64,000 nucleotides of DNA, from the NCBI GenBank assembly GCA_030263455.1, contig SZOZ01000012.1, positions 62,001 through 126,000 on the forward strand. Reading direction: 5' to 3'. Source of the stretch: Synechococcales cyanobacterium CNB. GTDB taxonomy: Bacteria > Planctomycetota > Phycisphaerae > Phycisphaerales > UBA1924. The position numbers and the translations under genes are program-made. Shown here in pieces: positions 55,270 to 64,000 of the stretch. Positions within the stretch are counted from its first letter, which is position 1. Each line of letters opens with the position of its first letter. The notes under the pieces were generated by a model. It saw only the letters and a list, made by a program, of their open reading frames with translations. It made no database searches and was not told the origin of the DNA.

Positions 55270-57546
55270 ATGGCATCGAGCAGTGCATGGCGGTCGGCCG
55301 CGATTGCGGGCATGGTGATCGGGATCTTGGCTTCGGCGTGGGCGGGCGACGAGGATCTGCGCAAGTACAAGGGCGATCCGGTCGTCCGCGAAGGCGTCGC
55401 GGCTGTTTCGGGGATGCCGCGGTACGGACAGGAAGGTTCTGATGCCCGGAGCATGTTCCCGGCGCGGAACATGACGCTGTACGCCTGGCTGCCGCTGGCG
55501 TCATTCCCCGGCGGGCACACGAGCGGCAACAGCTGCACGGGGTATGTCTCTCCGTCAGGGCGCGAGTACGCGATCATGGGCCTGCGCAAGGGGTTCGGGT
55601 TCGTCGAGATCACGGACCCGTGGAACCCGGTGCTGGTGGGCGTGATCACGGGGCCGGACAGCCTCTGGCACGACGTCCGGTGCATCGGGGAGTACGCCTA
55701 CGGCGTGAGCGAGGGCGGGTCCGGCATCCAGGTGATGGACCTTCGACAGATCGACAACGGCGTCGTGACGCTCGTGAAGAACAAGACGCAGGCCGGCCAC
55801 TCTTCGACGCACACCATCGCCAGCAATCCCGATTCCGGGTACCTGTACCTCGCCGGGACGAACATCAACAACGGCGGGCTGACGGCGGTGAGCACGACGA
55901 ACCCGACGGAACCAACGATCGTCGGCACATGGAACAACATGTACGTCCACGAAGCGACGATCGTCAGCTACACCGAGGGCCCGTACGCGGGGCGCGAGAT
56001 CGCGTTCTGTCTCGGCGGCTTCAACGGGGGATGGAACTCGACGGGCCTGCGGATCGTGGACGTCACGAACAAGTCCAACATGTTCACGATCAGCCAGGCG
56101 TTCTGGAGCGGAGCGCGGTACGCGCATCAAGGCTGGATCAGCGATGACAAGCAGTACTTCTACATCAACGACGAACTGGACGAGGGAGACTCCGTCAGCG
56201 TGACGACGACCTACGTCTACGACGTGAGCAACCTCAGCGCACCGGTGTACAAGGGCAAGTTCACGAACGGGCTGGCCGCCACGGACCACAACCTGCACGT
56301 GAAGGGCAACCTGATCTTTGAGTCGAACTACAAGTCCGGGCTTCGGGTCTACGACAAGACGAACCCGATCTCCCCAGTCGAGATCGCCTGGCTTGACACC
56401 TACCCGGAGAGCGATACTTCCGGCTTCAACGGCACCTGGAACAACTATCCCTTCTTCCCCAGCGGAACGGTCATCATCTCCGATCTCGATCGTGGACTGT
56501 TCATCGCGCGGGTGGACGGCGTGAGCATTGACTTCGACGGCGTTCCGCCCACGCAGTTGACGCCGAACCAGCCCACCCCGGTGACCGTGGTCGTCTCGCC
56601 CCAGTTCGACGGGTATGACGCGGGTTCGGTGACGCTGCACCTGCGTGAAGCGGGCGGCGAGTGGCAGGAGTTCGCGATGGCCGCGCAGGGCGGCGACGTC
56701 TTCGCGGGCACGATCCCCGGCCAGGACTGCCTGGGCGAGGTCGAGTACTACGCCTCTGTGCAAACGGACAAAGGTTCGACGATCACGACCTCGGTCGTCG
56801 ATGCGAAGGCGATCGGCGACGTGATCGTGTCGTTCCACGACGACTTCGAGACCGACAAGGGCTGGACGGTCGGCGCGCCCGGCGACAACGCGACCGCCGG
56901 CATCTGGGGCCGGATGGCGCCGCAGGCGACCGACGCGCAGCCCGGATCGGACGTCTCGGACCCGGGCACGATCTGCTACGTGACGGACGGCCGCGCCGGC
57001 ACGAGCATCGGACAGTACGACGTGGACGGCGGGAAGACGACCCTGCTCACGCCGTGGCTGGACGTGAGCTCGATGACCGAGCCGCGCATCGGCTACTGGC
57101 GGTGGTACTCCAACGACAAGGGCGCGGCGCCGAACACAGACACCTTTCGCGTGGACATCACGACGAACGGCTCGCAGTGGGTGAACGTGGAAACCCTCGG
57201 TCCCTCGGGGCCGTTCACGAGCGGAGGCTGGTACTACCACGAGTTCAGCGTTGCGGACTTCGCGAGCACGGCTGGCAACGTCCGCCTCCGCTTCATCGCC
57301 GAGGACCTCGAACCCGGTTCGATCGTCGAGGCGGCGATCGACGAGTTCTCACTCTTCGAGTACGACTGCGGCGAGCCGCCCTGCGTTGCGGACTTCAACG
57401 GCGATACCGTCGTGAACTCGCTCGACGTGCTGGCCTTCCTGAACGCGTACTCCGCGGGCGACCCGAAGGCGGACGTGAACGGCGATACGATCGTGAACTC
57501 GCTGGACGTGCTCGCGTTCCTGAACCTGTACAACGAGGGTTGCTGA
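55270..57546 (+). CDS. Choice-of-anchor B family secreted protein with two dockerin-type repeats
   Basis: The 758-residue protein has a signal peptide (about 1-25, ending SAWAG). Residues ~85-420 are a beta-propeller-like LVIVP/anchor-B domain: repeats such as MGLRKGFGFVEITDPWNPVL, LWHDVRCIGEYAYGVSEGGS, GIQVMDLRQIDNG, STHTIASNPDSGYLYLAGTN, and LRVYDKTNPISPVEIAWLDT. From ~530 a jelly-roll-like domain follows (FHDDFETDKGWTVGAPGDNA). The C-terminus has two EF-hand/dockerin motifs, DFNGDTVVNSLDVLAFLNAY and VNGDTIVNSLDVLAFLNLYN, ending EGC. Surface or extracellular location is inferred. GAGGGAG lies upstream of the ATG. Confidence 0.88.
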   Translation: MASSSAWRSAAIAGMVIGILASAWAGDEDLRKYKGDPVVREGVAAVSGMPRYGQEGSDARSMFPARNMTLYAWLPLASFPGGHTSGNSCTGYVSPSGREYAIMGLRKGFGFVEITDPWNPVLVGVITGPDSLWHDVRCIGEYAYGVSEGGSGIQVMDLRQIDNGVVTLVKNKTQAGHSSTHTIASNPDSGYLYLAGTNINNGGLTAVSTTNPTEPTIVGTWNNMYVHEATIVSYTEGPYAGREIAFCLGGFNGGWNSTGLRIVDVTNKSNMFTISQAFWSGARYAHQGWISDDKQYFYINDELDEGDSVSVTTTYVYDVSNLSAPVYKGKFTNGLAATDHNLHVKGNLIFESNYKSGLRVYDKTNPISPVEIAWLDTYPESDTSGFNGTWNNYPFFPSGTVIISDLDRGLFIARVDGVSIDFDGVPPTQLTPNQPTPVTVVVSPQFDGYDAGSVTLHLREAGGEWQEFAMAAQGGDVFAGTIPGQDCLGEVEYYASVQTDKGSTITTSVVDAKAIGDVIVSFHDDFETDKGWTVGAPGDNATAGIWGRMAPQATDAQPGSDVSDPGTICYVTDGRAGTSIGQYDVDGGKTTLLTPWLDVSSMTEPRIGYWRWYSNDKGAAPNTDTFRVDITTNGSQWVNVETLGPSGPFTSGGWYYHEFSVADFASTAGNVRLRFIAEDLEPGSIVEAAIDEFSLFEYDCGEPPCVADFNGDTVVNSLDVLAFLNAYSAGDPKADVNGDTIVNSLDVLAFLNLYNEGC

Positions 57547-57570
57547 GGCCTTCCGATGCCGTCAGATGAG

Positions 57571-57605
57571 GCCGGCCCCGGATCGTGCCGGGGCCGGCTT
57601 TGTTC
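57571..57605. terminator. Bidirectional terminator
   Basis: An 11-bp perfect stem, GCCGGCCCCGG (57571-57581) and CCGGGGCCGGC (57588-57598), is followed by TTTGTT. It separates the anchor-B gene from the convergent greA. Confidence 0.75.
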
Positions 57606-57624
57606 TCCGGCCGTTCGCGGTGGC

Positions 57625-58089
57625 TCAGACGATCTCGACGATCAGGAACTGCTTGACGCCGCGCGGCGCACGCACACTGATCGTTTCGCCGACGCGTGCC
57701 TTCATCAGCGCCTCGCCCATCGGACTGGTGGTCGTGACCTCAACCACGTCGCCGGACATGTCGCCGGAGGCTTCTCCGACAAGGCGGTACAGATCCTCGT
57801 CGTTGGAGCCGACTTCGCGCAATCGGACGGTGGAGCCGATGAACACGACGTCGCCGTGAGCCTTGGAGTCCTCGATGACGTGGGCCTTGGCGAGGCGCTC
57901 TTCGAGGCGGCGGATTTCGGCCTCTTCATAGCCCTGCTGTTCGCGGGCGGCGTGGTACTCGGCGTTCTCCCGAAGGTCGCCGAGAGCACGTGCCTCGGCG
58001 ATTCGCTGCGTGATGACGGGGCGGTTCAGGATGAGTTCGCGCAGGCGTGCCTGGAGGCGTTCGCGTTCGTCGCGTGTGATGACGTCCAT
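57625..58089 (-). CDS. greA: Transcription elongation factor GreA
   Basis: GreA rescues backtracked RNA polymerase by stimulating transcript cleavage. The 154 residues have the N-terminal coiled coil with the acidic tip ([20 protein letters not shown], then [14 protein letters not shown]) and the FKBP-like C-terminal domain ([40 protein letters not shown]). Length matches GreA (about 158). ATG at 58089 follows GGAGG on that strand. It is downstream of the mur/ftsQ run. Confidence 0.94.
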   Translation of the reverse strand: MDVITRDERERLQARLRELILNRPVITQRIAEARALGDLRENAEYHAAREQQGYEEAEIRRLEERLAKAHVIEDSKAHGDVVFIGSTVRLREVGSNDEDLYRLVGEASGDMSGDVVEVTTTSPMGEALMKARVGETISVRAPRGVKQFLIVEIV

Positions 58090-58171
58090 GGCGGTCCTCC
58101 CTGGGCGTTCGGGGGTCAAAAAGAAACCGGGCCGCCTCGGGGGCTGCCCGTTCGCGCTTCGCCCGACATTC

Positions 58172-58987
58172 TTAGCCACCGGCCGGCCGCCGTGCCACCG
58201 CCGCTGAGACCAGTGGTATCCACGCCGCGAGAGCGAATCCCCCGACGATGATGATGGCCCGCCAGTGAGTTCCATCCACTTCGAGGGATCGCCCCCGCCA
58301 CGAGCGATCCTGGGTCAACTCGACAATGGCGGTCATGGGCGACGCCATCAGCCAGAATCCCCGGGGACGAACCGGGGGGGCCACGGACGCCCAGGCGATG
58401 CCGATCACCGGCACGACGTTCACAAGGACGGCGACGCCGAGCATCGCCCACCAGCGCCATCCGTTGCCCGCCGAGCGGCCCCCGAGCGAGAGAACGAACG
58501 CAAGCAGACCCCCGATGAGGACAGTCCACACGGCCAAGCACACTGCGATCGCGGCGACAGCATCCAGAGGCCAACGGGCGAGGAGCGCCTGCGGCCAGAT
58601 CACGGCCTGTATCGGTACGAGCAGTACGACGAGGTCGCGCAACGTAGCGATGGCGCACCCGCGGAGACCGCCCGTCGGAACCGCCTGCGCCAACCTCATC
58701 ATGGGCCAGAGGAGCGCGACGCCGACAGCAACGGTCACCAGCAGGCCTCGCGCTGCGGGACGGTAGGCATCGACGTTGCCCGCCCCACCAGCTCCGACGG
58801 TCGAGAACGCCGCAATGGTTGAGAGCAGCAGGTAGACCGTCCATGCGAGAGCAAGGAAACGAGGCTCACCGCGACGGTGCGACCAGTCTGGACGGTTGCG
58901 AGGCGTGTGACCGAAGATGTCACGGTCCGTCTCTGGCGGACGCGAGGGCTCGAGCGGGCCGCGTTGGCCGTCGTCTTCGAGGCTCAT
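58172..58987 (-). CDS. Multi-pass membrane protein, unknown function
   Basis: The 271-residue protein has a polar N-terminus ([20 protein letters not shown]) and about six hydrophobic segments: [96 protein letters not shown] and [20 protein letters not shown]. This layout resembles Yip1-type domains but no motif proves it. Translation is coupled to the ftsQ-like gene by an ATGA overlap, so an envelope role is plausible. Confidence 0.75.
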   Translation of the reverse strand: MSLEDDGQRGPLEPSRPPETDRDIFGHTPRNRPDWSHRRGEPRFLALAWTVYLLLSTIAAFSTVGAGGAGNVDAYRPAARGLLVTVAVGVALLWPMMRLAQAVPTGGLRGCAIATLRDLVVLLVPIQAVIWPQALLARWPLDAVAAIAVCLAVWTVLIGGLLAFVLSLGGRSAGNGWRWWAMLGVAVLVNVVPVIGIAWASVAPPVRPRGFWLMASPMTAIVELTQDRSWRGRSLEVDGTHWRAIIIVGGFALAAWIPLVSAAVARRPAGG

Positions 58988-59907
58988 CTCCGGATCGCCG
59001 TCAGGTCCGCGTAGACTGCGTCCTCATTGTAAATTTCGAGGCGTTGCTGGCCGAGGTCGATGCGTCTGCCCCGCTCGGCAAGCGAAGCGAAATAGGCAAG
59101 GCGGTCGAGTTTGGCCTTGGTCGAGGCCTCGCCGGGAATAAACTCGCCCGGTGGGCCGCCCCAGACGACACGGGTGCCCTTGTCGGTCACGATGTCAATG
59201 CGGCGTGTGACGAAGTAATCTCGCACGTCCACGCCGGCGACCTGATTGGCATAGGGCTGCGCGAGCAGAAGACGGAGCGTTTCGACGCCGACGCGGATGT
59301 CGTCGCCAGGCCATGCTTCGGCGTAGTTGAGGGTGCCTTTCGCGTTACGGGGCGGGGGCGAGGACGCCCCGTGGATGATCCGCAGGCCGGATGCGCCCGC
59401 GTCGTAGGTTGCGGGCATCGGTCGGCTTCGCCAGTCGACGAGGTGGTCGCGGCCGTTGTGCCGCACCACGCACGCAGGTGTCCGCCACGAGCCGCTCACC
59501 ACGATCGTGCCGTCGCCGCGGCGCACGACGCGGGGTGCGCCATCGAACCAGCCGCTGGCCTCCATCGCACGGCCGACCCGTGCGACAGCATCGCCGCGGA
59601 CCGGGTCGGGCGATTCGGCAGCGCGGGCGTGCGCCGTGGCAAGAAGCCGATCCCGGAAGTACGCGCTGAGCCAAGTCTTCGGCTGATCGGGCGTGCTGTC
59701 CGGCGTCAACGGCCAGACGATCTCGACCGAAACGGGGGCTTCGAGCGTCTCGCCCGCGTGCGTCCAGACTCTGTGCGTGAGCAGAAGCAGGGCAAGGGCC
59801 AGCGCGCCACCGATACTCGCCATCCCCAGCAGCTGCAGAGCGCGGATCGCGGTCGGCGGCCGGAGTTCGACCTGTGAGGAACGCTGTGCTTTGCGTGATC
59901 GTCCCAT
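58984..59907 (-). CDS. FtsQ-like cell-division protein
   Basis: The 307-residue protein has a basic start, one membrane helix (LLGMASIGGALALALLLLTH) and a large periplasmic part: EIVWPLTPDSTPDQPKTWLS, then WFDGAPRVVRRGDGTIVVSG and WRTPACVVR, which resembles the POTRA/beta topology of FtsQ. Position directly after ddl is exactly that of ftsQ in the division and cell-wall cluster. Sequence similarity is weak, as usual for FtsQ. The ATG at 59907 has GGAAGG upstream; a GTG at 59928 overlapping the ddl stop is the alternative and would add 7 residues. Confidence 0.65.
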   Translation of the reverse strand: MGRSRKAQRSSQVELRPPTAIRALQLLGMASIGGALALALLLLTHRVWTHAGETLEAPVSVEIVWPLTPDSTPDQPKTWLSAYFRDRLLATAHARAAESPDPVRGDAVARVGRAMEASGWFDGAPRVVRRGDGTIVVSGSWRTPACVVRHNGRDHLVDWRSRPMPATYDAGASGLRIIHGASSPPPRNAKGTLNYAEAWPGDDIRVGVETLRLLLAQPYANQVAGVDVRDYFVTRRIDIVTDKGTRVVWGGPPGEFIPGEASTKAKLDRLAYFASLAERGRRIDLGQQRLEIYNEDAVYADLTAIRR

Positions 59908-59924
59908 CGTCCTTCCTGGAGAAG

Positions 59925-60875
59925 TCACGGCCGAGCAGCGGCGGAGCGTTCGGCGAGCGCGGCCTTGACAAGGCTACCGCACAGGGCGGGCATGTCGAGG
60001 CCGGCGGCTCGGGCGGCCATCGGGAGCAGTGAGTGTGATGTGAACCCGGGCATGGTGTTGATCTCGAGGAGCCAGGGCCGGTCGTCGGTGTCGAGCAGGA
60101 AGTCCACCCGGGCCAGGTGGCGCACCCCGAGGGCCGCTGCAAGACGCTCGGCATCACGGCTGACGCGATCGGCGATGCCTGCGGGAAGGTCCGGACTGAC
60201 TCGGTACTGGGTATCGTCGCGCTCGTACTTCGCGCTGTAGTCATACGGTCCGGCCGCCGGCACGATCTCGATGATGGGCAAGGCAGAGAGCGACCCACCA
60301 GGGTTCCGAGCGATAAGGCCGACGGTGAGTTCGCGGCCATGAACGAACCGCTCGGCCATACAGACCCGACCGGGGCTGGCTTGGGCCTCATGCCGGGCGT
60401 CATCGAGCGCGGCTGCCCATGCGGCCTCGTCGCGACACAAGCGCAGACCGACGCTCGACCCCTCGTGAACGGGCTTGACGACCACGGGCAGGCCAAGCGG
60501 GCAGACGGCATCGCGAACATTGAGAGCCACGGCGTCAGGGGTCGGAATGCCGAGCCTGCCGGCGATGAGCTTGGTGGCCAGCTTGTCCATGGCGACCCGA
60601 GCCGCACGCGGGCCGCAGCCGACGTATGGACGGCCGTCCGCGTGGAGCATGTCCTGGAGCGGCCCCCCCTCGCCCCACGCTCCGTGCAGGACGGGAAAGA
60701 CCGCGTCGCCGGGCATGGCCCGAAGATCGTCAAGCGAGGGGCAGTCGATGGCCTCGTGATGGACGGTGAAGCCCGCGTCGCGGAGAGCCGTTGCGACACT
60801 GCTCGCGCTGTCGAGACTGACGGCGCGCTCGGCGTCAGGACCGCCTCCAAGGACGAGGACAGTCGTTCGGCTCAT
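59925..60875 (-). CDS. ddl: D-alanine--D-alanine ligase
   Basis: Ddl makes the D-Ala-D-Ala dipeptide for peptidoglycan. The 316 residues show VLVLGGGPDAERAVSLDSAS, FPVLHGAWGEGGPLQDMLHA, ARVAMDKLATKLIAGRLGIP, the ATP-grasp region LPVVVKPVHEGSSVGLRLCR, RVDFLLDTDDRPWLLEINTM and PGFTSHSLLPMAARAAGLDM. All ATP- and metal-binding residues appear present. The ATG overlaps the murB stop (ATGA), and the ftsQ-like gene follows. A vancomycin-resistance-type lactate ligase is not indicated. Confidence 0.95.
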   Translation of the reverse strand: MSRTTVLVLGGGPDAERAVSLDSASSVATALRDAGFTVHHEAIDCPSLDDLRAMPGDAVFPVLHGAWGEGGPLQDMLHADGRPYVGCGPRAARVAMDKLATKLIAGRLGIPTPDAVALNVRDAVCPLGLPVVVKPVHEGSSVGLRLCRDEAAWAAALDDARHEAQASPGRVCMAERFVHGRELTVGLIARNPGGSLSALPIIEIVPAAGPYDYSAKYERDDTQYRVSPDLPAGIADRVSRDAERLAAALGVRHLARVDFLLDTDDRPWLLEINTMPGFTSHSLLPMAARAAGLDMPALCGSLVKAALAERSAAARP

Positions 60876-61804
60876 GCCCCGATCCTCCGCCAGACGACGA
60901 CTTCGCGTTCGAGATGCACACCGAAGGCGTCGAACACGCGGCGTTCGACGAGTTCCATGAGCAAGATCACGTCGCGGGCGCGACCATCGCGGGCGGGCAC
61001 GAGAAAGTTGGCGTGAAGATCGCTGACGCGGGCGGAGCCGACGGCAAGCCCCTTGCAACCCGCGCGGTCGATGAGCCGCCCCGCGGAGACGCGCTCGCCA
61101 GGCAAGCCGATGCCTTCGATCGCGCTATCGAGCGTCGGGTTCTTGAAGCAGCAGCCCGCTGAGCGGTCGGCGAGCGGCTGCGTGCGCTTTTTGTACTCCA
61201 TGACCTCGAGATGGCGGGCACGCAGCTTCCTTGTGTCGGCAGGGCGGAGCGCGAAGTCGCAGGCCGTGAGCAGCAGACTCTCCAGGCCCGAACGGCGATA
61301 CCCGAAGTCGATGTCGGGCCGTTCGAGCGTGACACCGCGGCCGTTGCGGTCCAGGGCGTGCACGCGAGCAACGGCGTCGGCGATCTGGCCGAATGCACCG
61401 CCGGCGTTCATCACGAGCGCTCCGCCGACGGTTGCGGGAATGCCGCCGAGACCTTCAAGTCCTGCGAGTCCGAGACGGACGGACTCGTTGATGAGTTTCG
61501 GCAGTTTCGCGCCCGCACCGGCGCGGACGATGACCGCATCGCCGGAGCGCTCGCCGGTCGGTGCAGCGGCCCGAAACGCGTGCGCGTCAAGAACAACGAC
61601 GAGTTCCGCGACGCCGTCGTCGTCCACGAGGAGGTTTGCCCCATCGCCGAGGACGCGAAGGGACGGGTCGAGCGCGAGGCACGCGCGGAGTTCATCGGTC
61701 GTGCGCGGGCGGGCGAGCCGATCGGCGCGGCCTCCGACGCCGAACCAGGTCACAATCGGCGCGTCGCGTTCGATCGGGATGGCTGCGACCGCGGACAAAC
61801 GCAC
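60872..61804 (-). CDS. murB: UDP-N-acetylenolpyruvoylglucosamine reductase
   Basis: MurB, a flavoenzyme, reduces the enolpyruvyl group to form UDP-MurNAc. The 310-residue protein has the FAD part WFGVGGRADRLARPRTTDEL, LRVLGDGANLLVDDDGVAEL, GLEGLGGIPATVGGALVMNA and GGAFG, then YRRSGLESLLLTACDFALRP, and the active-site region SAGCCFKNPTLDSAIEGIGL with DLHANFLVPARDGRARDVIL. The start is GTG at 61804 or TTG at 61798; GGGAGGA suits the TTG spacing better. It starts 12 bp behind murC. Confidence 0.95.
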   Translation of the reverse strand: MRLSAVAAIPIERDAPIVTWFGVGGRADRLARPRTTDELRACLALDPSLRVLGDGANLLVDDDGVAELVVVLDAHAFRAAAPTGERSGDAVIVRAGAGAKLPKLINESVRLGLAGLEGLGGIPATVGGALVMNAGGAFGQIADAVARVHALDRNGRGVTLERPDIDFGYRRSGLESLLLTACDFALRPADTRKLRARHLEVMEYKKRTQPLADRSAGCCFKNPTLDSAIEGIGLPGERVSAGRLIDRAGCKGLAVGSARVSDLHANFLVPARDGRARDVILLMELVERRVFDAFGVHLEREVVVWRRIGA

Positions 61805-61816
61805 TCCTCCCGGCGA

Positions 61817-63325
61817 TCATGCCCCTGCCAGTCCAAGGTACCCGTGCGCGACCTGCCAGACCGGCCCGGCACCCATGACGACGAGCGTGTCGCCGGCGCG
61901 GCAGAGGTTTTCGAGTTGCTCGACGATCGCCTCGAAAGGGTAGAGGTGCATCGCCCGCACGCCGCGCTTCCGGAGGCGATCGACCAAGTCCGCCGACGAC
62001 ACCTTCTGCTTCTCGATCTCGCTGTCGCGGACGAAGTAGATGTGCGGCACGATGACGGCGTCGGCCTGACCGAAGGCGGCAGCGAACTCCTCCAGCAGGA
62101 ACCGTGTGCGCGAGTGCTGGTGGGGCTGGAAGACGCAGACCAGGCGGCCGCCGCGGTCCTGCGGGCGTTCGAAGTCTCGAAGAGCGCGGAGCGTCGCGTC
62201 GATCTCCGTCGGATGGTGCCCGTAATCGTCGTACACGCGTACCGTGCCCCCGGGGACAGCCCGCTCGCCCAGAAACTGCGTCCGCCGGTCCACGCCCCGG
62301 AAGGCGGCGAGCGACTCGGCGACGTGAGCCGCATCCGCACCGAGCGAGACCGCGAGAGCGCACGCCGTCGCGGCGTTCATCGCGTTGTGTGCGCCCGGCA
62401 GCGATGCACGCCACGAGGCGACCTCCGAACCCCGCCTCGTCAGCGTCACCTGCCGCGTCGGCGTGTCCAGCCAGACGACCCAGTCAGCCGCCGGGCTGAA
62501 CCCGATCGTCTCTACCCGGCACTTCAGGCCCGCGGCAACCTGTCGGCGGTGCGCACCCTCGTCCGCGATCAGGAGCAACCCGCCCTGATCCGCGGGCGGG
62601 AGCAGCCTGGCGAACTCCGCGAAAGCCTGCACGACAGCATCCAGCGAGCCGTAGATGTCGAGGTGATCCGCCTCGACGGAACTGATCGATGCAATGTTCG
62701 GACGCAGATTGTGGAACGAACGGTTGAACTCGCACGCCTCGGCGAGGAGCAACCCCGGACCTCCCGCGAGCGGCCCGCACGGAATGGTCTGCGACCCGAG
62801 CCGGAAACCGACCGATCGGCCCGGAGGGGAAAGGCAACCGCCGCTAAGTTGAGAGCAGGTCGCCCCGACGATCACTGTGGGGTCCAGGCCCGCATCGGTC
62901 AGGGCTGCGCCGAGCATGGCGGTGGTCGTGCTTTTGCCGTGGGTGCCGGCCAGAGCGACGCCCGTTCTCCCCGCCATGCACCTGCCGAGGGCCTCGGCGT
63001 AGGTGGCGATCTCGACCCCGCGCCGCTGGGCTTCGAGCAGTTCAGGGTGCTCGGGCCGGATGGCGGCGGAGGCGATAACCAGGTCGCACGGGTCAGGCAC
63101 CCGTCCCGAAGACTGCTCGAAGGAGACGGGCACGCCCTCGGCTGTGAGCGCAGCCGTGGCCTCGCCCGGCGCGGAGTCCGAACCGGCGACGATCGCCCCG
63201 CGAGAACGAAGCATCCGGGCGAGTCCGGACATGCCGCACCCGCCGATGCCGACCATGTAGACATGCCTGCCGGCGAGCGCGAACGGCGCGGTCCTGGAAG
63301 CCTGCGCGGGTTTGGTCTGCCGCAT
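61817..63325 (-). CDS. murC: UDP-N-acetylmuramate--L-alanine ligase
   Basis: MurC adds L-alanine to UDP-MurNAc with ATP. The 502 residues contain HVYMVGIGGCGMSGLARMLR, VALAGTHGKSTTTAMLGAAL (the ATP loop), EACEFNRSFHNLRPNIASIS, VEADHLDIYGSLDAVVQAFA, LPGAHNAMNAATACALAVSL, YDDYGHHPTEIDATLRALRD and VFQPHQHSRTRFLLEEFAAA. The ATG at 63325 was chosen because further upstream the frame has low-quality codons. First gene of the murC-murB-ddl-ftsQ-like run on the minus strand, divergent from the Nudix gene. Confidence 0.95.
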   Translation of the reverse strand: MRQTKPAQASRTAPFALAGRHVYMVGIGGCGMSGLARMLRSRGAIVAGSDSAPGEATAALTAEGVPVSFEQSSGRVPDPCDLVIASAAIRPEHPELLEAQRRGVEIATYAEALGRCMAGRTGVALAGTHGKSTTTAMLGAALTDAGLDPTVIVGATCSQLSGGCLSPPGRSVGFRLGSQTIPCGPLAGGPGLLLAEACEFNRSFHNLRPNIASISSVEADHLDIYGSLDAVVQAFAEFARLLPPADQGGLLLIADEGAHRRQVAAGLKCRVETIGFSPAADWVVWLDTPTRQVTLTRRGSEVASWRASLPGAHNAMNAATACALAVSLGADAAHVAESLAAFRGVDRRTQFLGERAVPGGTVRVYDDYGHHPTEIDATLRALRDFERPQDRGGRLVCVFQPHQHSRTRFLLEEFAAAFGQADAVIVPHIYFVRDSEIEKQKVSSADLVDRLRKRGVRAMHLYPFEAIVEQLENLCRAGDTLVVMGAGPVWQVAHGYLGLAGA

Positions 63326-63434
63326 GGCAGAGGGTATCGGTTCCGGGCGCGCGGCGGCGTGAACGGCGCGGAAAACCCGAGGTTGCAACGCCTCAAACCC
63401 GAACACCCGGCGCATCGGTCTATCCTCGCGTGTG

Positions 63435-63971
63435 ATGAACGGACCCCGGCCGGAGCTCCCCTACCGCCTCGCGTGCCTCTGCGATATCCGCGATGAGTCC
63501 GGGCGAGTGCTCCTGCTGCACCGGGCCAAGCCCCCGAACGAGGGGCTGTGCTCGCCGATCGGCGGCAAACTCGACATGGCGTCAGGCGAGTCACCAGCCG
63601 AGTGCGCCCAGAGGGAGATTGCCGAGGAGGCCGGGGTCATCGTGCCGTTGGACCGCCTGCGCCTCGTCGGGCTGATCAGCGAGACCGGATATGAGGGGAA
63701 CGGGCACTGGCTGCTGTTCTATTTCCGCGTGCTGGGCGCGATCCGGGTACGGACGGGACGGATGGACGAGGGGATGCTGGAATGGCACGACCCGGCGTCG
63801 CTCGGCGGGCTTCCGCTGCCGGAGACAGATCGGCGGATCATCTGGCCGTTGGTGGAGAGGATTGAGCCTGCGCTGCCGGGCGGAGAGCCGGGGTTCTTTT
63901 CCGTCCACATCGACTGCACCGGGCCTGAGATGACCTGGCGTGTCGAGCAGGTGATCCCGGGGCCGAGGTGA
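63435..63971 (+). CDS. Nudix hydrolase
   Basis: The 178-residue protein has the Nudix box GGKLDMASGESPAECAQREI followed by AEEAGV, matching Gx5Ex7REUxEExGU. The start LACLCDIRDESGRVLLLHRA and the later GHWLLFYFRVLGAIRV resemble 8-oxo-dGTP- or (d)NTP-cleaving members. Substrate is unknown; a house-cleaning role on damaged nucleotides is likely for this class. The ATG at 63435 is used; a GTG at 63432 overlaps it. It diverges from murC. Confidence 0.92.
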   Translation: MNGPRPELPYRLACLCDIRDESGRVLLLHRAKPPNEGLCSPIGGKLDMASGESPAECAQREIAEEAGVIVPLDRLRLVGLISETGYEGNGHWLLFYFRVLGAIRVRTGRMDEGMLEWHDPASLGGLPLPETDRRIIWPLVERIEPALPGGEPGFFSVHIDCTGPEMTWRVEQVIPGPR

Positions 63972-64000
63972 TTTCGAGGGACCGGCGGGCGTTCGTATAC

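Noticed and set aside
61211-63496. 761-codon plus-strand frame
   Set aside because: Antisense to murB and murC, which have full family motifs.

Overview
The window is GC-rich chromosomal DNA from a Gram-negative bacterium, most likely a planctomycete of the class Phycisphaerae. Three observations support this. Several secreted proteins end in short EF-hand/dockerin-type repeats (ADFNGDTVVNTLDF type) that stop in Gly-Cys. There is a pseudopilin of the kind that is multiplied in planctomycetes. Lipid A (lpxB), MEP-pathway isoprenoid (dxs, prenyl synthase) and peptidoglycan (murC, murB, ddl, ftsQ-like) genes occur together. The taxon is inferred from these features and not from a marker-gene comparison.

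Layout. 1-13.2 kb is housekeeping: an alanine/glycine:cation symporter (cut by the window edge), lpxB, a histidine kinase/response regulator pair, an rRNA m5C methyltransferase, PTS IIA, an ExbB/MotA-like proton channel protein, a prenyl diphosphate synthase, dxs, nadK, a SixA-like phosphatase and a metal-binding lipoprotein. 13.39-24.80 kb is an 11.4-kb integrative element with a tyrosine integrase, an excisionase-like HTH, a primase/VapE-type replication protein with a putative iteron origin, a run of unknown or phage-like genes, and a type II restriction-modification system with a controller protein. 24.9-37.1 kb holds rhodanese, recX, a TPR protein, hydroxyacyl-CoA dehydrogenase, methylmalonyl-CoA mutase large subunit, an M1 metallopeptidase and a caspase-like secreted protein. 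37.4-53.2 kb holds tRNA-Phe, an HDOD regulator, recO, a dehydratase-ACP-dehydratase cassette, an aroD-aroE fusion, prfA, an ABC exporter, RNase P RNA, gpmI and a pseudopilin. 53.2-64 kb holds secreted dockerin-type proteins, greA, and a minus-strand murC-murB-ddl-ftsQ-like cluster.

The most notable system is the element. It has integrated into the anticodon loop of a tRNA-Arg(TCT) gene and cut it in two: the 3' half lies at 13354-13395 and the 5' half at 24794-24832, each ending in the shared 7-bp core TTAGAAG. Neither junction rebuilds the gene. Inside the element, 16 nt behind the integrase stop codon and on the same strand, is a complete tRNA-Arg(TCT) of different sequence. The element therefore appears to destroy a host tRNA and supply a substitute, which would make its retention costly to lose if the host has no other AGA/AGG-reading tRNA. 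Its TGGCAAGGAT arm-like repeats, inverted repeats around attP, origin-like region, controller-box repeat and leaderless-looking promoters are listed separately.

All calls rest on reading the sequence. No database search, alignment or structure prediction was run, so family assignments come from recognisable motifs and gene order.
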